Shown one piece after another: positions 1 through 9,239 of a stretch of DNA of 64,000 nt; position 1 is the first letter of the stretch, and the number at the start of each line of letters is the position of its first letter. Both the position numbers and the translations under genes were made by a program. The stretch comes from Promicromonospora iranensis. Its GTDB lineage: Bacteria > Actinomycetota > Actinomycetes > Actinomycetales > Cellulomonadaceae. The notes under the pieces are model-generated. The model was not told the DNA's origin and made no database searches. It saw only the letters and a program-made list of their open reading frames with translations. The DNA lies in the NCBI RefSeq assembly GCF_028994775.1, contig NZ_JAJQMN010000009.1, positions 62,001-126,000 of the forward strand, in the 5' to 3' direction.

Positions 1-1
1 G

Positions 2-235
2 GCGAAGCGGGTCCGCTCCACCCTGACGGTGAGCAAGGGCTGGTGGTCGCCCCGGCCGTCGTCCGTCGTGTACGTGTGGAAGGCGAACGGCGTGAAGCTC
101 GCGACCCGGACGAGCAGCCGCTTCGTGGTCCCGGTTTCGGCGCGTGGAAAGCGCCTGACCGTCACAGTGATCGGATCCCGCACGGGCTACACCACCAAGT
201 CCGTCACGAGCTACCGCACGGTGACGATTCGCTGA
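2..235 (+). CDS. Ig-like repeat secreted protein, C-terminal fragment (5' end outside window)
   Basis: The reading frame is open from the window edge and ends in TGA at 233-235, so only the last 77 residues are visible. They form one Ig-like repeat (YVWKANG core, SSRFVVP strand, LTVTVIGSRTGY strand) that closely matches the last repeat of the next gene. Known biology: such repeats occur in tandem in secreted actinobacterial proteins as spacer or adhesion modules. The start and N-terminal domains are unknown. A GTG at 29 is in frame but sits inside the repeat, with no ribosome binding site expected there. The fragment is inferred to be the tail of a tandem paralogue of the gene at 306-3053. 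Confidence 0.75.
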   Translation, partial: AKRVRSTLTVSKGWWSPRPSSVVYVWKANGVKLATRTSSRFVVPVSARGKRLTVTVIGSRTGYTTKSVTSYRTVTIR

Positions 236-305
236 CCATCCGGACGACCCACGACACGCCCGTTCACGCGCATGGTCCATGCGCCTTGCTCTCCCGGAGT
301 GCCCC

Positions 306-3053
306 ATGCTTCTCGCTCTGCCCTGGCCGTCTCTTGCGCGAGCCCGGCAGGCGTACGCGTCCGTACTGGCCTCCGGCCTCGTCCTCGGACTCGCCGTCAC
401 CACGGTCAGCGCCGCTCCCGCCCTTGCGGCGCCGTCGTCGGGGAGCGCGAGCGCACCCCTGACCGAGCCGCTCGACCCCACCTTCGTGCAGGAGGGCACG
501 CCGAGCCCGCACGGTGGGCAGGTGGTGATGTGGGGTGAGCGCGAGTGGGCATACAACGGCGCCACGCGAATGGTTCCCGAGGCCCTGCCCGACGGCGTCC
601 TCGCGACGGCCGTCTCGTCGGACAGCAGCGACCTGCTGGTGCTGCGGAGCGACGGACTGGTCGACGGCTGGGACTCGGCAGGAATGCTCAACCCGACCGC
701 ACCGCCCGCGGGGACCACGTACACAGCGGTCGCGGCAAGCTCAGGTCGACTTCTCCGGTCCGACGGCGTGATCGTGGACACGGGCGGGAATGTCGCCCTC
801 ACGCGGCCCGCCGGGGTGGTCTACACCGCGCTGTCCGGTTTCGACGCCCTGCGGTCTGACGGCCTCATCGCCCCGCTCGACGACGACGCCAGCTGTGCCG
901 ACGCGCGTCGTCCTGGCGCCGGACTGCGATACACGGCGATCAGCAGCGTCCCGGACTACGCCGTGTGGGCGGCAGTGCGGTCCGACGGCGCCCTGGTCTA
1001 CTGCACGACGTCCGGCGGCGCGGTCGTGCGACAGCCCAGCGCGGGGACCCGCTTCGTGGGCGTGGACCGATCGGCGGGCGAGATCCTCGCCGCCACGTCG
1101 GACGGCCAGATCGTGGCGGTCATGGGCGCGCAGCCGCCCGCGGTACCGCAGGGGCGCTCGGTCGTCTCGCTGGCAGCGATCAGCAAGGGAGCCGGCGCCG
1201 CCGTCCTGGACGACGGGTCGATTCTCCGGTGGGGGTTGACCGGCAAGGGGGCGGAGCTGCCGGCGGTGCCCACCGACCGTGCGACATACTCCGCCGTGGA
1301 GAACGGGGCATACAACAGCCATCGCTGGGCGATCATGGTCGGTGATCCAATCCCCGTCGACGTCATCGCGAACATCGCTGAGCCAGCAGGTAGGCCGCTC
1401 CGGGTGACAGATGACCTGCGCGTGGACGCGACGATCCGCTCCGTGGACGGCACTCCTGCGTTCGGGCACGTCGTTGCCGAGGCGATCGGCCCGGACGAGT
1501 TCGAGGACCGATGGCCCCGGCGAGAGACTCTGACCGGGACCATCGGGCTCACACTCGATCCGCGTCTCAGCCGCGGCGACGGGGTCGGCAGGTGGGACGT
1601 TGCGGTCACCTTCGCCGGATCACCGTTCGCAACCACGACCGTGACAGCCTCGACCGAGATGGCGGCGCCGAGCCCGGTGGAGATCGTCGCCGCCGGACCT
1701 ACGACGTGGCGCCAGACCGCACACGAGGGCACACTCTGCTTCGACGTGGTGTCGGAGGATGGATCTCCCATCTGGGGCCACACGTTCGGGCTGGCCGTGG
1801 CGGAGGACCCGACCAAGAGCATCGGCGGCGGGTTCTCACCGCCGGAATGCGTCAACAACCTGGACCTCCGGGCCGGCAGCTGGACCGTGGAGTTCGGGTA
1901 CACAGGCTGGGGCCAAGTCGATTCCGCCGAATGGACCGGGCCGGTGGTCGTACGGGAGCCGGCGGTAAGTGCGCTGCGCGTGAACCTGCCGGCTACCTGG
2001 CGCTACGACCAGATGCCCGGCACCATCCCCTTCGCTGTCGACGCCGAGGAGCTGTCCGCCGAGGGGATCGTGCGCCTCGTGATCAACGGGGAGTACTGGA
2101 CAGGCAGCTCACTGAAGGACGGCGCGGGCACGATAGACACCTGGTCGGAGCGCGTACCCGGCACCTACCTCTACCGCTTCGAGTACGAGGGCGGCTTCGG
2201 CGCCCTGCCATCCGCCTGGGAGCAAATGGTCACGGTGCAGCCCGGGCTGTTCACCACGGTCGCGCCGAAGGTGACGGGTACGGCCAAGGCCGGGGCGACG
2301 TTGACCGCCGCGCGCGGCATCTGGGTCCCCGAACCGACCGGCGTGCAGTATCTGTGGAAGGCCGACGGCACCGTGATCGCGAATGCGACGAGCTCGGCAC
2401 TGAAGGTGCCGGCGTCAGCGGTCGGGAAAGAGATCACGGTGACGGTCATCGGCGACCGGCGGTACTACAGCACGGGTTCGGCCACCAGCGCGCCGACGGC
2501 CGCCGTCGCGCCCGCGACCTTCAGCGCCCCGCAACCGAAGATCAAGGGCACCGTCAAGGTCGGCAGGACACTGACGGCGTACCGCGGGACGTGGTCGCCA
2601 TCGCCGTCCTCGGTGAAGTACGTGTGGAAGGCGAACGGAAGGACCATCTCCACGCGAACGTCGAGCACGTTCGTGGTCCCCGCGTCGGCCAAGGACAAGC
2701 GGCTGACGGTCACGGTGACCGGCGCCCGGGCCGGGTACACGGCGAAGTCGGTGACCAGCACCACGACCACAACCGTCGCGGCCGGCACCTTCAGTGCACC
2801 GCGGCCGGCGGTCAGGGGGACGAAGCGGGTCGGCTCGACGCTGACGGTGGTTCGCGGCACGTGGTCGCCCACGCCATCAACGGTCAAGTACGTGTGGAAG
2901 GCCAACGGGGTGACGATCTCGACCCGGACCAGCAGCCGGTTCGTCGTCCCGGCGCGGGCCCGGGGCAAGCAGCTGACGGTCACGGTCGTCGGGTCCCGTA
3001 CGGGCTACTCGACCAAATCGGCCACGAGCTACCGGACGACGACGATCCGCTGA
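306..3053 (+). CDS. Large secreted protein with RCC1-like N-terminal region and three Ig-like repeats
   Basis: 915 residues from ATG 306, chosen over ATG 279 because GGAG at 296-299 is well placed. A signal peptide is visible (Arg near the N terminus, hydrophobic core SVLASGLVLGLAV, AxA cleavage near APALAA). The region after it has recurring motifs such as VVMWGE, LRSDGLVDGWD and ILRWGL that resemble RCC1-type beta-propeller blades; this is tentative. A middle part may hold beta-sandwich domains. The C terminus carries three 90-residue Ig-like repeats (bases 2250-3053). No catalytic motif or sortase signal was seen, so it is probably released or loosely wall-associated. The gene is preceded by a paralogue fragment and followed by a hairpin terminator. 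The precise function is unknown. Confidence 0.8.
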   Translation: MLLALPWPSLARARQAYASVLASGLVLGLAVTTVSAAPALAAPSSGSASAPLTEPLDPTFVQEGTPSPHGGQVVMWGEREWAYNGATRMVPEALPDGVLATAVSSDSSDLLVLRSDGLVDGWDSAGMLNPTAPPAGTTYTAVAASSGRLLRSDGVIVDTGGNVALTRPAGVVYTALSGFDALRSDGLIAPLDDDASCADARRPGAGLRYTAISSVPDYAVWAAVRSDGALVYCTTSGGAVVRQPSAGTRFVGVDRSAGEILAATSDGQIVAVMGAQPPAVPQGRSVVSLAAISKGAGAAVLDDGSILRWGLTGKGAELPAVPTDRATYSAVENGAYNSHRWAIMVGDPIPVDVIANIAEPAGRPLRVTDDLRVDATIRSVDGTPAFGHVVAEAIGPDEFEDRWPRRETLTGTIGLTLDPRLSRGDGVGRWDVAVTFAGSPFATTTVTASTEMAAPSPVEIVAAGPTTWRQTAHEGTLCFDVVSEDGSPIWGHTFGLAVAEDPTKSIGGGFSPPECVNNLDLRAGSWTVEFGYTGWGQVDSAEWTGPVVVREPAVSALRVNLPATWRYDQMPGTIPFAVDAEELSAEGIVRLVINGEYWTGSSLKDGAGTIDTWSERVPGTYLYRFEYEGGFGALPSAWEQMVTVQPGLFTTVAPKVTGTAKAGATLTAARGIWVPEPTGVQYLWKADGTVIANATSSALKVPASAVGKEITVTVIGDRRYYSTGSATSAPTAAVAPATFSAPQPKIKGTVKVGRTLTAYRGTWSPSPSSVKYVWKANGRTISTRTSSTFVVPASAKDKRLTVTVTGARAGYTAKSVTSTTTTTVAAGTFSAPRPAVRGTKRVGSTLTVVRGTWSPTPSTVKYVWKANGVTISTRTSSRFVVPARARGKQLTVTVVGSRTGYSTKSATSYRTTTIR
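2250..3053 (+). repeat. Three tandem 270-bp units encoding 90-residue Ig-like repeats
   Basis: Units begin at 2250, 2520 and 2790, a period of exactly 270 bp. Each begins with Phe-Thr/Ser (TTC codon) and contains a YLWKADG/YVWKANG core followed by an ITVTVIG/LTVTVTG strand. Units 2 and 3 are more alike than unit 1. The fragment at 2-235 is a fourth, closely related copy. Confidence 0.85.
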
Positions 3054-3116
3054 CCCGTGGGCGAGGGGTGAAGTGCCCATACGGGTCACATTTCGGTACC
3101 AGTGCCCGAACATGAC

Positions 3117-3147
3117 GAAGGCCCCGACTCAATGAGCCGGGGCCTTC
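3117..3147. terminator. Bidirectional hairpin between the Ig-repeat gene and tRNA-Leu
   Basis: GAAGGCCCCG at 3117-3126 pairs perfectly with CGGGGCCTTC at 3138-3147; CTC/GAG inside the loop can extend the stem. It lies between two convergent transcription units, so it can serve both. There is no clear T-run, as is common in actinobacteria. Confidence 0.75.
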
Positions 3148-3156
3148 GTAACAACG

Positions 3157-3240
3157 TGCGCGAGGGGGGAGTTGAACCCCCACGCCCTTTCGGGCACACG
3201 GACCTGAACCGTGCGCGTCTGCCTATTCCGCCACTCGCGC
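3157..3240 (-). tRNA. tRNA-Leu (anticodon CAG)
   Basis: Read on the minus strand, a 7-bp acceptor stem GCGCGAG (3240-3234) pairs with CTCGCGC (3164-3158), with discriminator A at 3157. The anticodon loop TTCAGGT gives CAG. The long variable arm (CCCGAAAGGG region) is typical of class II tRNA-Leu. The TPsiC arm contains GTTCAAC. CCA is not encoded. Confidence 0.93.
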
Positions 3241-3479
3241 GCTGCTGGATGAGGCTAGCACGGCTCAGAGGCCGACTCCGAATCCAATAACCGTGAAGTG
3301 GTTCACGTCCCGCCGCAGGTCTAGTAGCGTGCGGATCCGCCCACACCTCTCTTCACCGTGCCACCTGAGGGAAGATCGGAGAAGATCCGCAGGACATCCA
3401 CAGTATTGGAGTCTGCGGGGACCTACCGGTCTATACGATCTAGGTAGTCTGCCCGGCGCAGACCCCGGAAGGAGGTGGC

Positions 3480-4196
3480 ATGGGCGCCCTGGACCGCTTC
3501 GAGAAGAGCGTGGAGCGCATGATGAACAACGCGTTCGCCAAGGTGGGACGTGGCGAGGTGAAGCCCGTCGAACTGGCGAGCAGGCTGCGACGCGAGCTGG
3601 ACGACCGTGCTGCGGTTGTCGGACGCGACCGTACCGTCGCCCCGAACGAGTTCACCATCGAGCTCGCTCCCGACGACTTCGCCCAGATCGAGGCGTGGGG
3701 CGCACAGACCCTCGCCGACGAGCTCGCGTCCAACATCACGGCGTACGCCGCGACGCAGCACTATGCGTTCGTGGGCCCCGTGAGCGTGACGTTCGACGAG
3801 CAGTACGAGCTGGTGCCCGGCCGCTTCACGGTGCGGTCACGCAGCGTGCAGGGAAGCGTCGCCCCGGCGACGTCCGGCGCGCCGACCGGCAGGCACCCGC
3901 TCATCGACATCGATGGCCAGCGGTACCTGCTCACCGGACCAGTGACCGTCATCGGCCGTGACGCCGAGGCGGACATCGTGGTCGACGACCCGGGGGTCTC
4001 CCGCCGTCACCTCGAGATCCGCGTGACGCCCGACGGCGTCGTCGCGACCGACATGGGATCGACGAACGGCCTGTACGTCGAGGGCCACCAGGTCCCGGCC
4101 GCGACCTTGCTCGATGGCAACACCATGACCATCGGCCGTACCCGCATCATGTTCTGGACCGGAAGTGCCTCCGGTGCAGACAACGAGGACTGGTGA
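3480..4196 (+). CDS. fhaA: FhaA, DUF3662 and FHA domain protein
   Basis: 238 residues from ATG 3480 behind a strong GGAAGGAGG Shine-Dalgarno sequence. The N-terminal DUF3662 region covers about 1-125. A linker leads to an FHA domain (about 150-225) with the phosphothreonine-binding signature: GR at 159-160, SRRH at 174-177, GSTNG at 193-197. Known biology: FhaA binds Thr-phosphorylated partners of PknA/PknB and links peptidoglycan synthesis to kinase signalling, including the MurJ-associated pseudokinase. It is the first gene of the fhaA-fhaB-pstP-rodA-pbpA-pknA-pknB operon. The kinase-like gene at 48.7 kb is a possible partner by analogy with mycobacteria. Confidence 0.95.
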   Translation: MGALDRFEKSVERMMNNAFAKVGRGEVKPVELASRLRRELDDRAAVVGRDRTVAPNEFTIELAPDDFAQIEAWGAQTLADELASNITAYAATQHYAFVGPVSVTFDEQYELVPGRFTVRSRSVQGSVAPATSGAPTGRHPLIDIDGQRYLLTGPVTVIGRDAEADIVVDDPGVSRRHLEIRVTPDGVVATDMGSTNGLYVEGHQVPAATLLDGNTMTIGRTRIMFWTGSASGADNEDW

Positions 4197-4206
4197 AAAA
4201 CCTGAC

Positions 4207-4698
4207 ATGAGCGAGCTGACGTTCACCCTGCTTCGGCTGGGCTACCTCGTGCTGCTGTGGGTGTTCGTGCTCTCCGCCGTCGCCGTGCTCCGGCGCGACC
4301 TGGCAGGACCACGTACGGCCAGCGGCCGACGGCGCCGTCCGGAGCTCGCGGGGCCGGCCCCGACGCCGGCCCCCGGTGGTGGCGCTCCCCGCGCTCCCCA
4401 GCGCGGCGGTCCCTCGCGGCTCGTCGTGGTGGCAGGCCCCCTCACGGGGACCACCATCCCGCTCACCTCGTCCGGCGTGCTGATCGGACGCGCGCCGAGC
4501 TGCACGCTCGTGCTCGACGACGACTACTCGTCGTCGCGCCACGCACGGATCTTCCCCCAGGGCGGCCAGTGGTTCGTGGAGGACCTCGGCTCCACGAACG
4601 GCACGTACATCGGAGAGGAGCGGGTCCAGGGCATCCTCCCGCTCGCTCCAGGTGTGGGTGTGCAGATCGGACAGTCCGTCGTCGAGCTCCAGGGATGA
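4207..4698 (+). CDS. fhaB: FhaB, membrane-anchored FHA domain protein
   Basis: 163 residues from ATG 4207, 10 nt after fhaA. The frame extends further upstream, but this ATG directly precedes the membrane segment. One transmembrane helix spans about 8-27, then a basic and Pro-rich linker (36-70), then an FHA domain (75-160) with GR at 94-95, SSRH at 109-112 and GSTNG at 128-132. Known role of the family (FhaB/FipA): phosphothreonine-dependent recruitment of divisome and elongation proteins under PknA/PknB control. Second gene of the operon. Confidence 0.94.
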   Translation: MSELTFTLLRLGYLVLLWVFVLSAVAVLRRDLAGPRTASGRRRRPELAGPAPTPAPGGGAPRAPQRGGPSRLVVVAGPLTGTTIPLTSSGVLIGRAPSCTLVLDDDYSSSRHARIFPQGGQWFVEDLGSTNGTYIGEERVQGILPLAPGVGVQIGQSVVELQG

Positions 4699-4705
4699 CC
4701 ATCAC

Positions 4706-6229
4706 GTGACCGTGACCTTGCGGTATGCCGCGCGCTCCGACGTCGGCCTCGTCCGCTCCAACAACCAGGACTCCGCCTACGCGGGACCCAACCTCCTCGT
4801 CGTGGCCGACGGGATGGGCGGGCACGCAGGCGGCGACGTCGCGTCCGCGCTGACGATCGCAGCCCTGGTGGGCCTCGACCGGCCCGACCACAGCTCCGAC
4901 CAGTCGATGTCCGAGCTCGAGCGCTCGATCGACCGCGCCCGGCAGGACCTCGTCGACGCGACGACGGCCGACCCGGACCTGGCGGGAATGGGCACCACCG
5001 TCACGGCGCTGCTGAAGTCCGGCAACACGCTGGCCATGGCCCATCTGGGCGACTCCCGCGCGTACCTGCTGCGCGACGGCGTCCTCGCACAGGTCACCGT
5101 TGACCACACCTTCGTGCAGCACCTGGTCGACACGGGTCGTATCACCGCCGACGAGGCGGAGACCCACCCGCAGCGCAACGTCGTCATGCGGGTGCTGGGT
5201 GACTTCGACCTGGACCTCACGCCCGACCTGTCGATCCGCGAGGCGATCCCCGGCGACCGCTGGATGCTCTGCTCCGACGGCCTGTCCGGCTTCGTGCCCG
5301 ACGAAGAGATCGCCGAAGTCCTCATCTCGGTCACGACTCCGCAGGACGCCGTCGAGCGGCTCGTCTCGATGTCCATGCGCGCCGGCAGCACCGACAACAT
5401 CACCGTCGTTGTGGCCGACATCCTGGACGAGGCCGCCGCTGCCACCACCGCCGCGACCGTGACGCCGGAGATCGTCGGCTCGGCCGCGCTCGCCGGCGTG
5501 ACCGCGGCGGGCGGAGACCCCGCGAGCCCCACCGCCCTGCCCGGCTCCGATATCGACGGCGACACCGTGACCGGCTTCACCCGGTCCCCGGTCCCGGCGG
5601 GCGGCCAGCCGTCTCCCTCTCCGGCCGCTGTCAGCGTCCTGCCCGACGCCGTGGCGCGCGACGGCCTCGCCGACACGCTCGAGCAGGCCATGGTCGCCGG
5701 TACTTCCGACGAGGAGCAGTACCAGCCGGACGTCCAGCCGGACGACGACCTGGAGGACGAGGTCGACGAGGAGGAGGTCCCGCCGAAGAAGCGGGTCTGG
5801 CTCACCGTGCTCGGTGCGCTCCTGCTGGTCGTGGGGCTTGTACTCGCGGGCTGGGCCGGCTACCGCTGGACCCAGACCCAGTACTACGTGGGTGAGTCCG
5901 ACGGCCAGGTCGCGGTGTTCCGCGGTATCCCTGCCACGGCCGGCCCTCTGACGTTCTCGACCCCGGTCGAGCTCACCGGCACCCGCGTCGACGAGCTGCC
6001 GGACTTCGTCGCCGACCGTGTGCACGAGACGATCCGGGCCACGTCGCTCGAGGACGCCCGCGGACGCGCCGACCGTCTCATCGCGGACGCCACCGAGGAA
6101 CCCGAGCCGACGACTTCACCGTCCCCGACGCAGTCCCCGAGTCCCACGGCCAGCGAGCGGCAGGGCAGAGACTCGGCACCGCGGTCCCGGACGACGTCCG
6201 GCGACTCCGGCCAGGAGACGAACGGATGA
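4706..6229 (+). CDS. pstP: PP2C-family Ser/Thr protein phosphatase PstP
   Basis: 507 residues from GTG 4706, 7 nt after fhaB, with AGGGA just upstream. The PP2C catalytic domain (about 1-240) has the metal-binding DGMGGH motif at 35-40, a SDGLSGF motif and the closing STDNITVVVAD. A low-complexity acidic segment leads to one transmembrane helix at about 364-388. The C-terminal outer segment ends in a Thr/Ser/Pro-rich tail. Known role: manganese-dependent dephosphorylation of PknA, PknB and their substrates. Its stop overlaps the rodA start (ATGA at 6226-6229), which suggests translational coupling. Confidence 0.95.
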   Translation: MTVTLRYAARSDVGLVRSNNQDSAYAGPNLLVVADGMGGHAGGDVASALTIAALVGLDRPDHSSDQSMSELERSIDRARQDLVDATTADPDLAGMGTTVTALLKSGNTLAMAHLGDSRAYLLRDGVLAQVTVDHTFVQHLVDTGRITADEAETHPQRNVVMRVLGDFDLDLTPDLSIREAIPGDRWMLCSDGLSGFVPDEEIAEVLISVTTPQDAVERLVSMSMRAGSTDNITVVVADILDEAAAATTAATVTPEIVGSAALAGVTAAGGDPASPTALPGSDIDGDTVTGFTRSPVPAGGQPSPSPAAVSVLPDAVARDGLADTLEQAMVAGTSDEEQYQPDVQPDDDLEDEVDEEEVPPKKRVWLTVLGALLLVVGLVLAGWAGYRWTQTQYYVGESDGQVAVFRGIPATAGPLTFSTPVELTGTRVDELPDFVADRVHETIRATSLEDARGRADRLIADATEEPEPTTSPSPTQSPSPTASERQGRDSAPRSRTTSGDSGQETNG

Positions 6230-7707
6230 GCGCGCTCCGACCCGAGGAGAATGCCCCGACGCGGGTGGCGGAAGCCCTGCTGCTCGTCGTCGCGCTGGCG
6301 CTCGGCATGGGTGGCATGTGGATGGTCGGTCACTCGATCGACAACAGCCTGCCCGAGGGGTTCTGGACCTACTCGATCGTGCTGGCCGCGCTGGCCTTCA
6401 CCGCGCACATCGTGCTGCGGCTCCGCGCACCCTACGCCGACCAGGTGATCCTCCCCGCGGTCATCCTGCTGAACAGCGTAAGCATGGCGACCATCCTGCG
6501 GCAGGACCTCGCCGGCATCGACGGTGCCAACGCCTCGCGTCACCTCATGTGGACGGCGCTGGGGATCATCGTGGCGTGCGTGGCCCTCTTCGTCATCAAG
6601 GACCACCGCAGCCTGCGGCGCCTGACGTACACGGCCATGATCGTCGGCATCGTGCTGGTCATCCTGCCCCTGGTCCCGGGCCTGGGCCGCGAGATCAACG
6701 GGGCGCGGATCTGGATCTACATCGGCAACTTCTCGCTGCAGCCCGCGGAGTTCGCCAAGATCGCGTTCGCCGTGTTCTTCGCGGGCTACCTGGTCGCGAA
6801 CCGCGACACCCTGGCGCTGGCCGGCAAGAAGTTCCTCGGCCTGCAGCTCCCCCGCCTGCGCGACCTCGGTCCGATCCTCATCGTCTGGGCCGTCTCGCTC
6901 GCGGTCCTCATCGGTGAGAAGGACCTTGGTACGTCGCTCCTCTTCTTCGGCCTGTTCGTCGGCATGCTGTACCTCGCCACCGACCGGGTGGGCTGGATCG
7001 TCATCGGTCTCGCGATGTTCGGGGCCGGCGCTGTGGTGGCCTGGTCGATCTTCAGCCACGTGCAGCTCCGTGTGAACATCTGGCTGGACGCTTTCAACCC
7101 CGACCTCATGACCGGCCACTCGTACCAGCTGGTCCAGGGCCTCTTCGCCATGTCCTACGGCGGCATGTTCGGCGCGGGCTGGGGCGAGGGCTACCCGGAG
7201 TACATACCGTTCGCCTTCTCCGACTTCATCTATGCCTCTCTCGGCGAGGAGCTCGGCCTCACCGGCCTGCTCGCGATCCTGCTGATCTACCTGGTGATCG
7301 TGCAGCGCGGTCTGCGGCACGCCGTGGGCGTCCGGGACGGTTTCGGCAAGCTGCTGGCCGGCGGCCTCGCGTTCGTCATGGCCCTGCAGCTCTTCGTGGT
7401 GGTGGGCGGGATCACCCGCGTCATCCCGCTCACCGGTCTGACCCTGCCGTTCATGGCTCAGGGTGGGTCGTCCCTGCTCGCGAACTGGATAGTCATCGCA
7501 CTCATGCTGCGCATCTCCGACGCCGCCCGACGCCCCTCCGCGCTGCCGACCCGCGGCGCCCTGGCTGATCCCGTACCCGCCGCGGCAAGCGGCGACGCCA
7601 TCGCGGTGGGGGGTGCGGGCCCGGTGCAGGCCGAGACCGAGGCCGGCGCCGGCCGCGGCGCGACGCCTGACGACGCGACGCAGATCGTCCGGGGGGTGGA
7701 CCGGTGA
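6226..7707 (+). CDS. rodA: SEDS glycosyltransferase RodA/FtsW family
   Basis: 493 residues, polytopic membrane protein with roughly twelve hydrophobic segments. SEDS features are visible: the NGARIWIYIGNFSLQPAEFAK region, with the FSLQPAEF motif, and the late GLTLPFMAQGGSSLLANW motif. Known role: peptidoglycan glycan-strand polymerisation during growth, working with a class B PBP, here the next gene. The C-terminal cytoplasmic tail (about 430-493) is Ala/Pro-rich. ATG 6226 overlaps the pstP stop by 4 nt, and the stop overlaps the pbpA start (GTGA at 7704-7707). Confidence 0.94.
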   Translation: MSALRPEENAPTRVAEALLLVVALALGMGGMWMVGHSIDNSLPEGFWTYSIVLAALAFTAHIVLRLRAPYADQVILPAVILLNSVSMATILRQDLAGIDGANASRHLMWTALGIIVACVALFVIKDHRSLRRLTYTAMIVGIVLVILPLVPGLGREINGARIWIYIGNFSLQPAEFAKIAFAVFFAGYLVANRDTLALAGKKFLGLQLPRLRDLGPILIVWAVSLAVLIGEKDLGTSLLFFGLFVGMLYLATDRVGWIVIGLAMFGAGAVVAWSIFSHVQLRVNIWLDAFNPDLMTGHSYQLVQGLFAMSYGGMFGAGWGEGYPEYIPFAFSDFIYASLGEELGLTGLLAILLIYLVIVQRGLRHAVGVRDGFGKLLAGGLAFVMALQLFVVVGGITRVIPLTGLTLPFMAQGGSSLLANWIVIALMLRISDAARRPSALPTRGALADPVPAAASGDAIAVGGAGPVQAETEAGAGRGATPDDATQIVRGVDR

Positions 7708-9239
7708 ACGCGACACTGCGCCGTCTCTCGACCGTCGTGATGGTCATGTTCCTGGCCCTCATGGTGTCGACCAGCTGGATCCAGTTCGTCGCCGCTGGTG
7801 AGCTCAACGACCACCCGAGGAACGTCCGCGGGATCTACAGTGCCCTCGCGCGTGACCGCGGGCCGATCGTGGTCCGCGGCGGCGAGGCGATCGTCACGTC
7901 CGTACCGGTGGACGACAACTTCAAGTACCAGCGCACCTACTCCGAGGGCGACGGCGGCGCTGCCAGCGTGTACGCGCCCGTCACCGGCTACTTCTCGGTC
8001 AACGGCACCGTCACCGGGATGGAGCGGTACGCGAACAGCTATCTCGCGGGTGAGGACGACTCGCTGTGGCTCGACCGGCTCCAGAACCTCGTCACGGGGG
8101 AGGAGGCGCAGGGCTCGTCGGTCGAGCTCACCATCGACCCCAAGGTGCAGAAGGCCGCCTGGGACGCCCTGGGCGACAACATCGGCGCGGCCGTGGCCAT
8201 CGACCCGAAGACCGGGGCGATCCTCGCGATGGTCTCCAAGCCGTCGTACGACCCGAACACGCTGGCCGTGCACAACGCCGGCGAGGCGACGGCGGCCTCC
8301 GAGGCGCTGATCAACAACAAGCCCCAGGTGAACTCGATCGGCGGCGAGGAGCGGCTCAGCCCTTACGGGCCGACCATCAACCGCACGATCAACGCCATCT
8401 ACCCGCCCGGCTCCACGTTCAAGCTGCTCACCGCGGCTGCTGCCATCGAGTACGAGGGCATCACCCCGGACACCTCGATCCCGGCGGAGGACGTCTACCA
8501 GCTTCCCGGCACCACGGGCGACGGTGGCCGCGTACACAACTACGGCGGCCAGACCTGCTCGGACACCGGTGAGATGCCGCTGAAGGACGCCATGCGGATC
8601 TCCTGCAACACCGCGTTCCTCGCGCTGGCCAACGAGGTCGGTGCGGACGGCATGCAGCAGATGTTCCAGGACTTCGGCTTCACCGAGTCGATCGACATCC
8701 CGATGTCCACCTCGGTCGGCGCCTACCCGGGCCTGTCCGACAGCGCCACGGACGACTCGGCCGCCCGTATCGCGCTCTCCGGCATGGGTCAGGGTGACCT
8801 CCGTATGACGCCGCTCCAGGTCGCCATGATGTCGGCTGCCATCGCGAACGACGGCGACCTGATGGAGCCGTACCTCGTCCAGAGCGTGCGGGACAGCGAC
8901 CTCGAGCTCGTCAGCCAGACCAAGCCGAGCCGCTACAAGAGCCCGTTCTCGTCGTCGACGGCCGACGCCCTCACCGAGATGATGGTCGAGGTCGTCCGGG
9001 ACGGCTCCGGCACGGGTGCACAGATCTCGGGTGTCGACGTAGCAGGCAAGACCGGTACCGCCGAGGACGACCCGCGGTCGCCCACCCTGTGGTTCACGTC
9101 GTTCGCACCTGCCGACGACCCGCAGGTCGCTGTCGCCGTGGTCCTGGAGAACGAGGGCCAGTCGACGGACGAGTCCACGGGTGGCGCCCTCGCGAGCCCG
9201 ATCGCCGCGCAGATCATGCAGGCGGCGATCTCGAAATGA
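7704..9239 (+). CDS. pbpA: Class B penicillin-binding protein PbpA (transpeptidase)
   Basis: 511 residues from GTG 7704. One N-terminal membrane anchor (about 9-30) precedes the PBP dimerisation region. The transpeptidase domain shows all three motifs: STFK with Ser at residue 237, SCN at 300-302, and KTGTA beginning at 449. Known role: crosslinking of peptidoglycan made by the partner RodA; in mycobacteria PbpA is a PknB substrate. The gene overlaps its neighbours on both sides, pknA starting with ATGA at 9236-9239. Confidence 0.95.
   Translation: MNATLRRLSTVVMVMFLALMVSTSWIQFVAAGELNDHPRNVRGIYSALARDRGPIVVRGGEAIVTSVPVDDNFKYQRTYSEGDGGAASVYAPVTGYFSVNGTVTGMERYANSYLAGEDDSLWLDRLQNLVTGEEAQGSSVELTIDPKVQKAAWDALGDNIGAAVAIDPKTGAILAMVSKPSYDPNTLAVHNAGEATAASEALINNKPQVNSIGGEERLSPYGPTINRTINAIYPPGSTFKLLTAAAAIEYEGITPDTSIPAEDVYQLPGTTGDGGRVHNYGGQTCSDTGEMPLKDAMRISCNTAFLALANEVGADGMQQMFQDFGFTESIDIPMSTSVGAYPGLSDSATDDSAARIALSGMGQGDLRMTPLQVAMMSAAIANDGDLMEPYLVQSVRDSDLELVSQTKPSRYKSPFSSSTADALTEMMVEVVRDGSGTGAQISGVDVAGKTGTAEDDPRSPTLWFTSFAPADDPQVAVAVVLENEGQSTDESTGGALASPIAAQIMQAAISK

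Noticed and set aside
1511..3115. 534-codon plus-strand frame overlapping the Ig-repeat gene
   Set aside because: Out of frame with the protein that has a signal peptide and clear repeats; Arg/Gly-rich.
3296..3311. parS-like GGTTCACGTCC near tRNA-Leu
   Set aside because: Lacks the CACGTG centre and the second half-site.
3406..3439. Candidate promoter TTGGAG / TATACG upstream of fhaA
   Set aside because: The spacer is about 20 bp and the match is weak; not strong enough to list.
4463..7716. Long minus-strand frames opposite pstP and rodA
   Set aside because: Shadow frames of conserved genes; Arg/Gly/His-rich and without motifs or ribosome binding sites.
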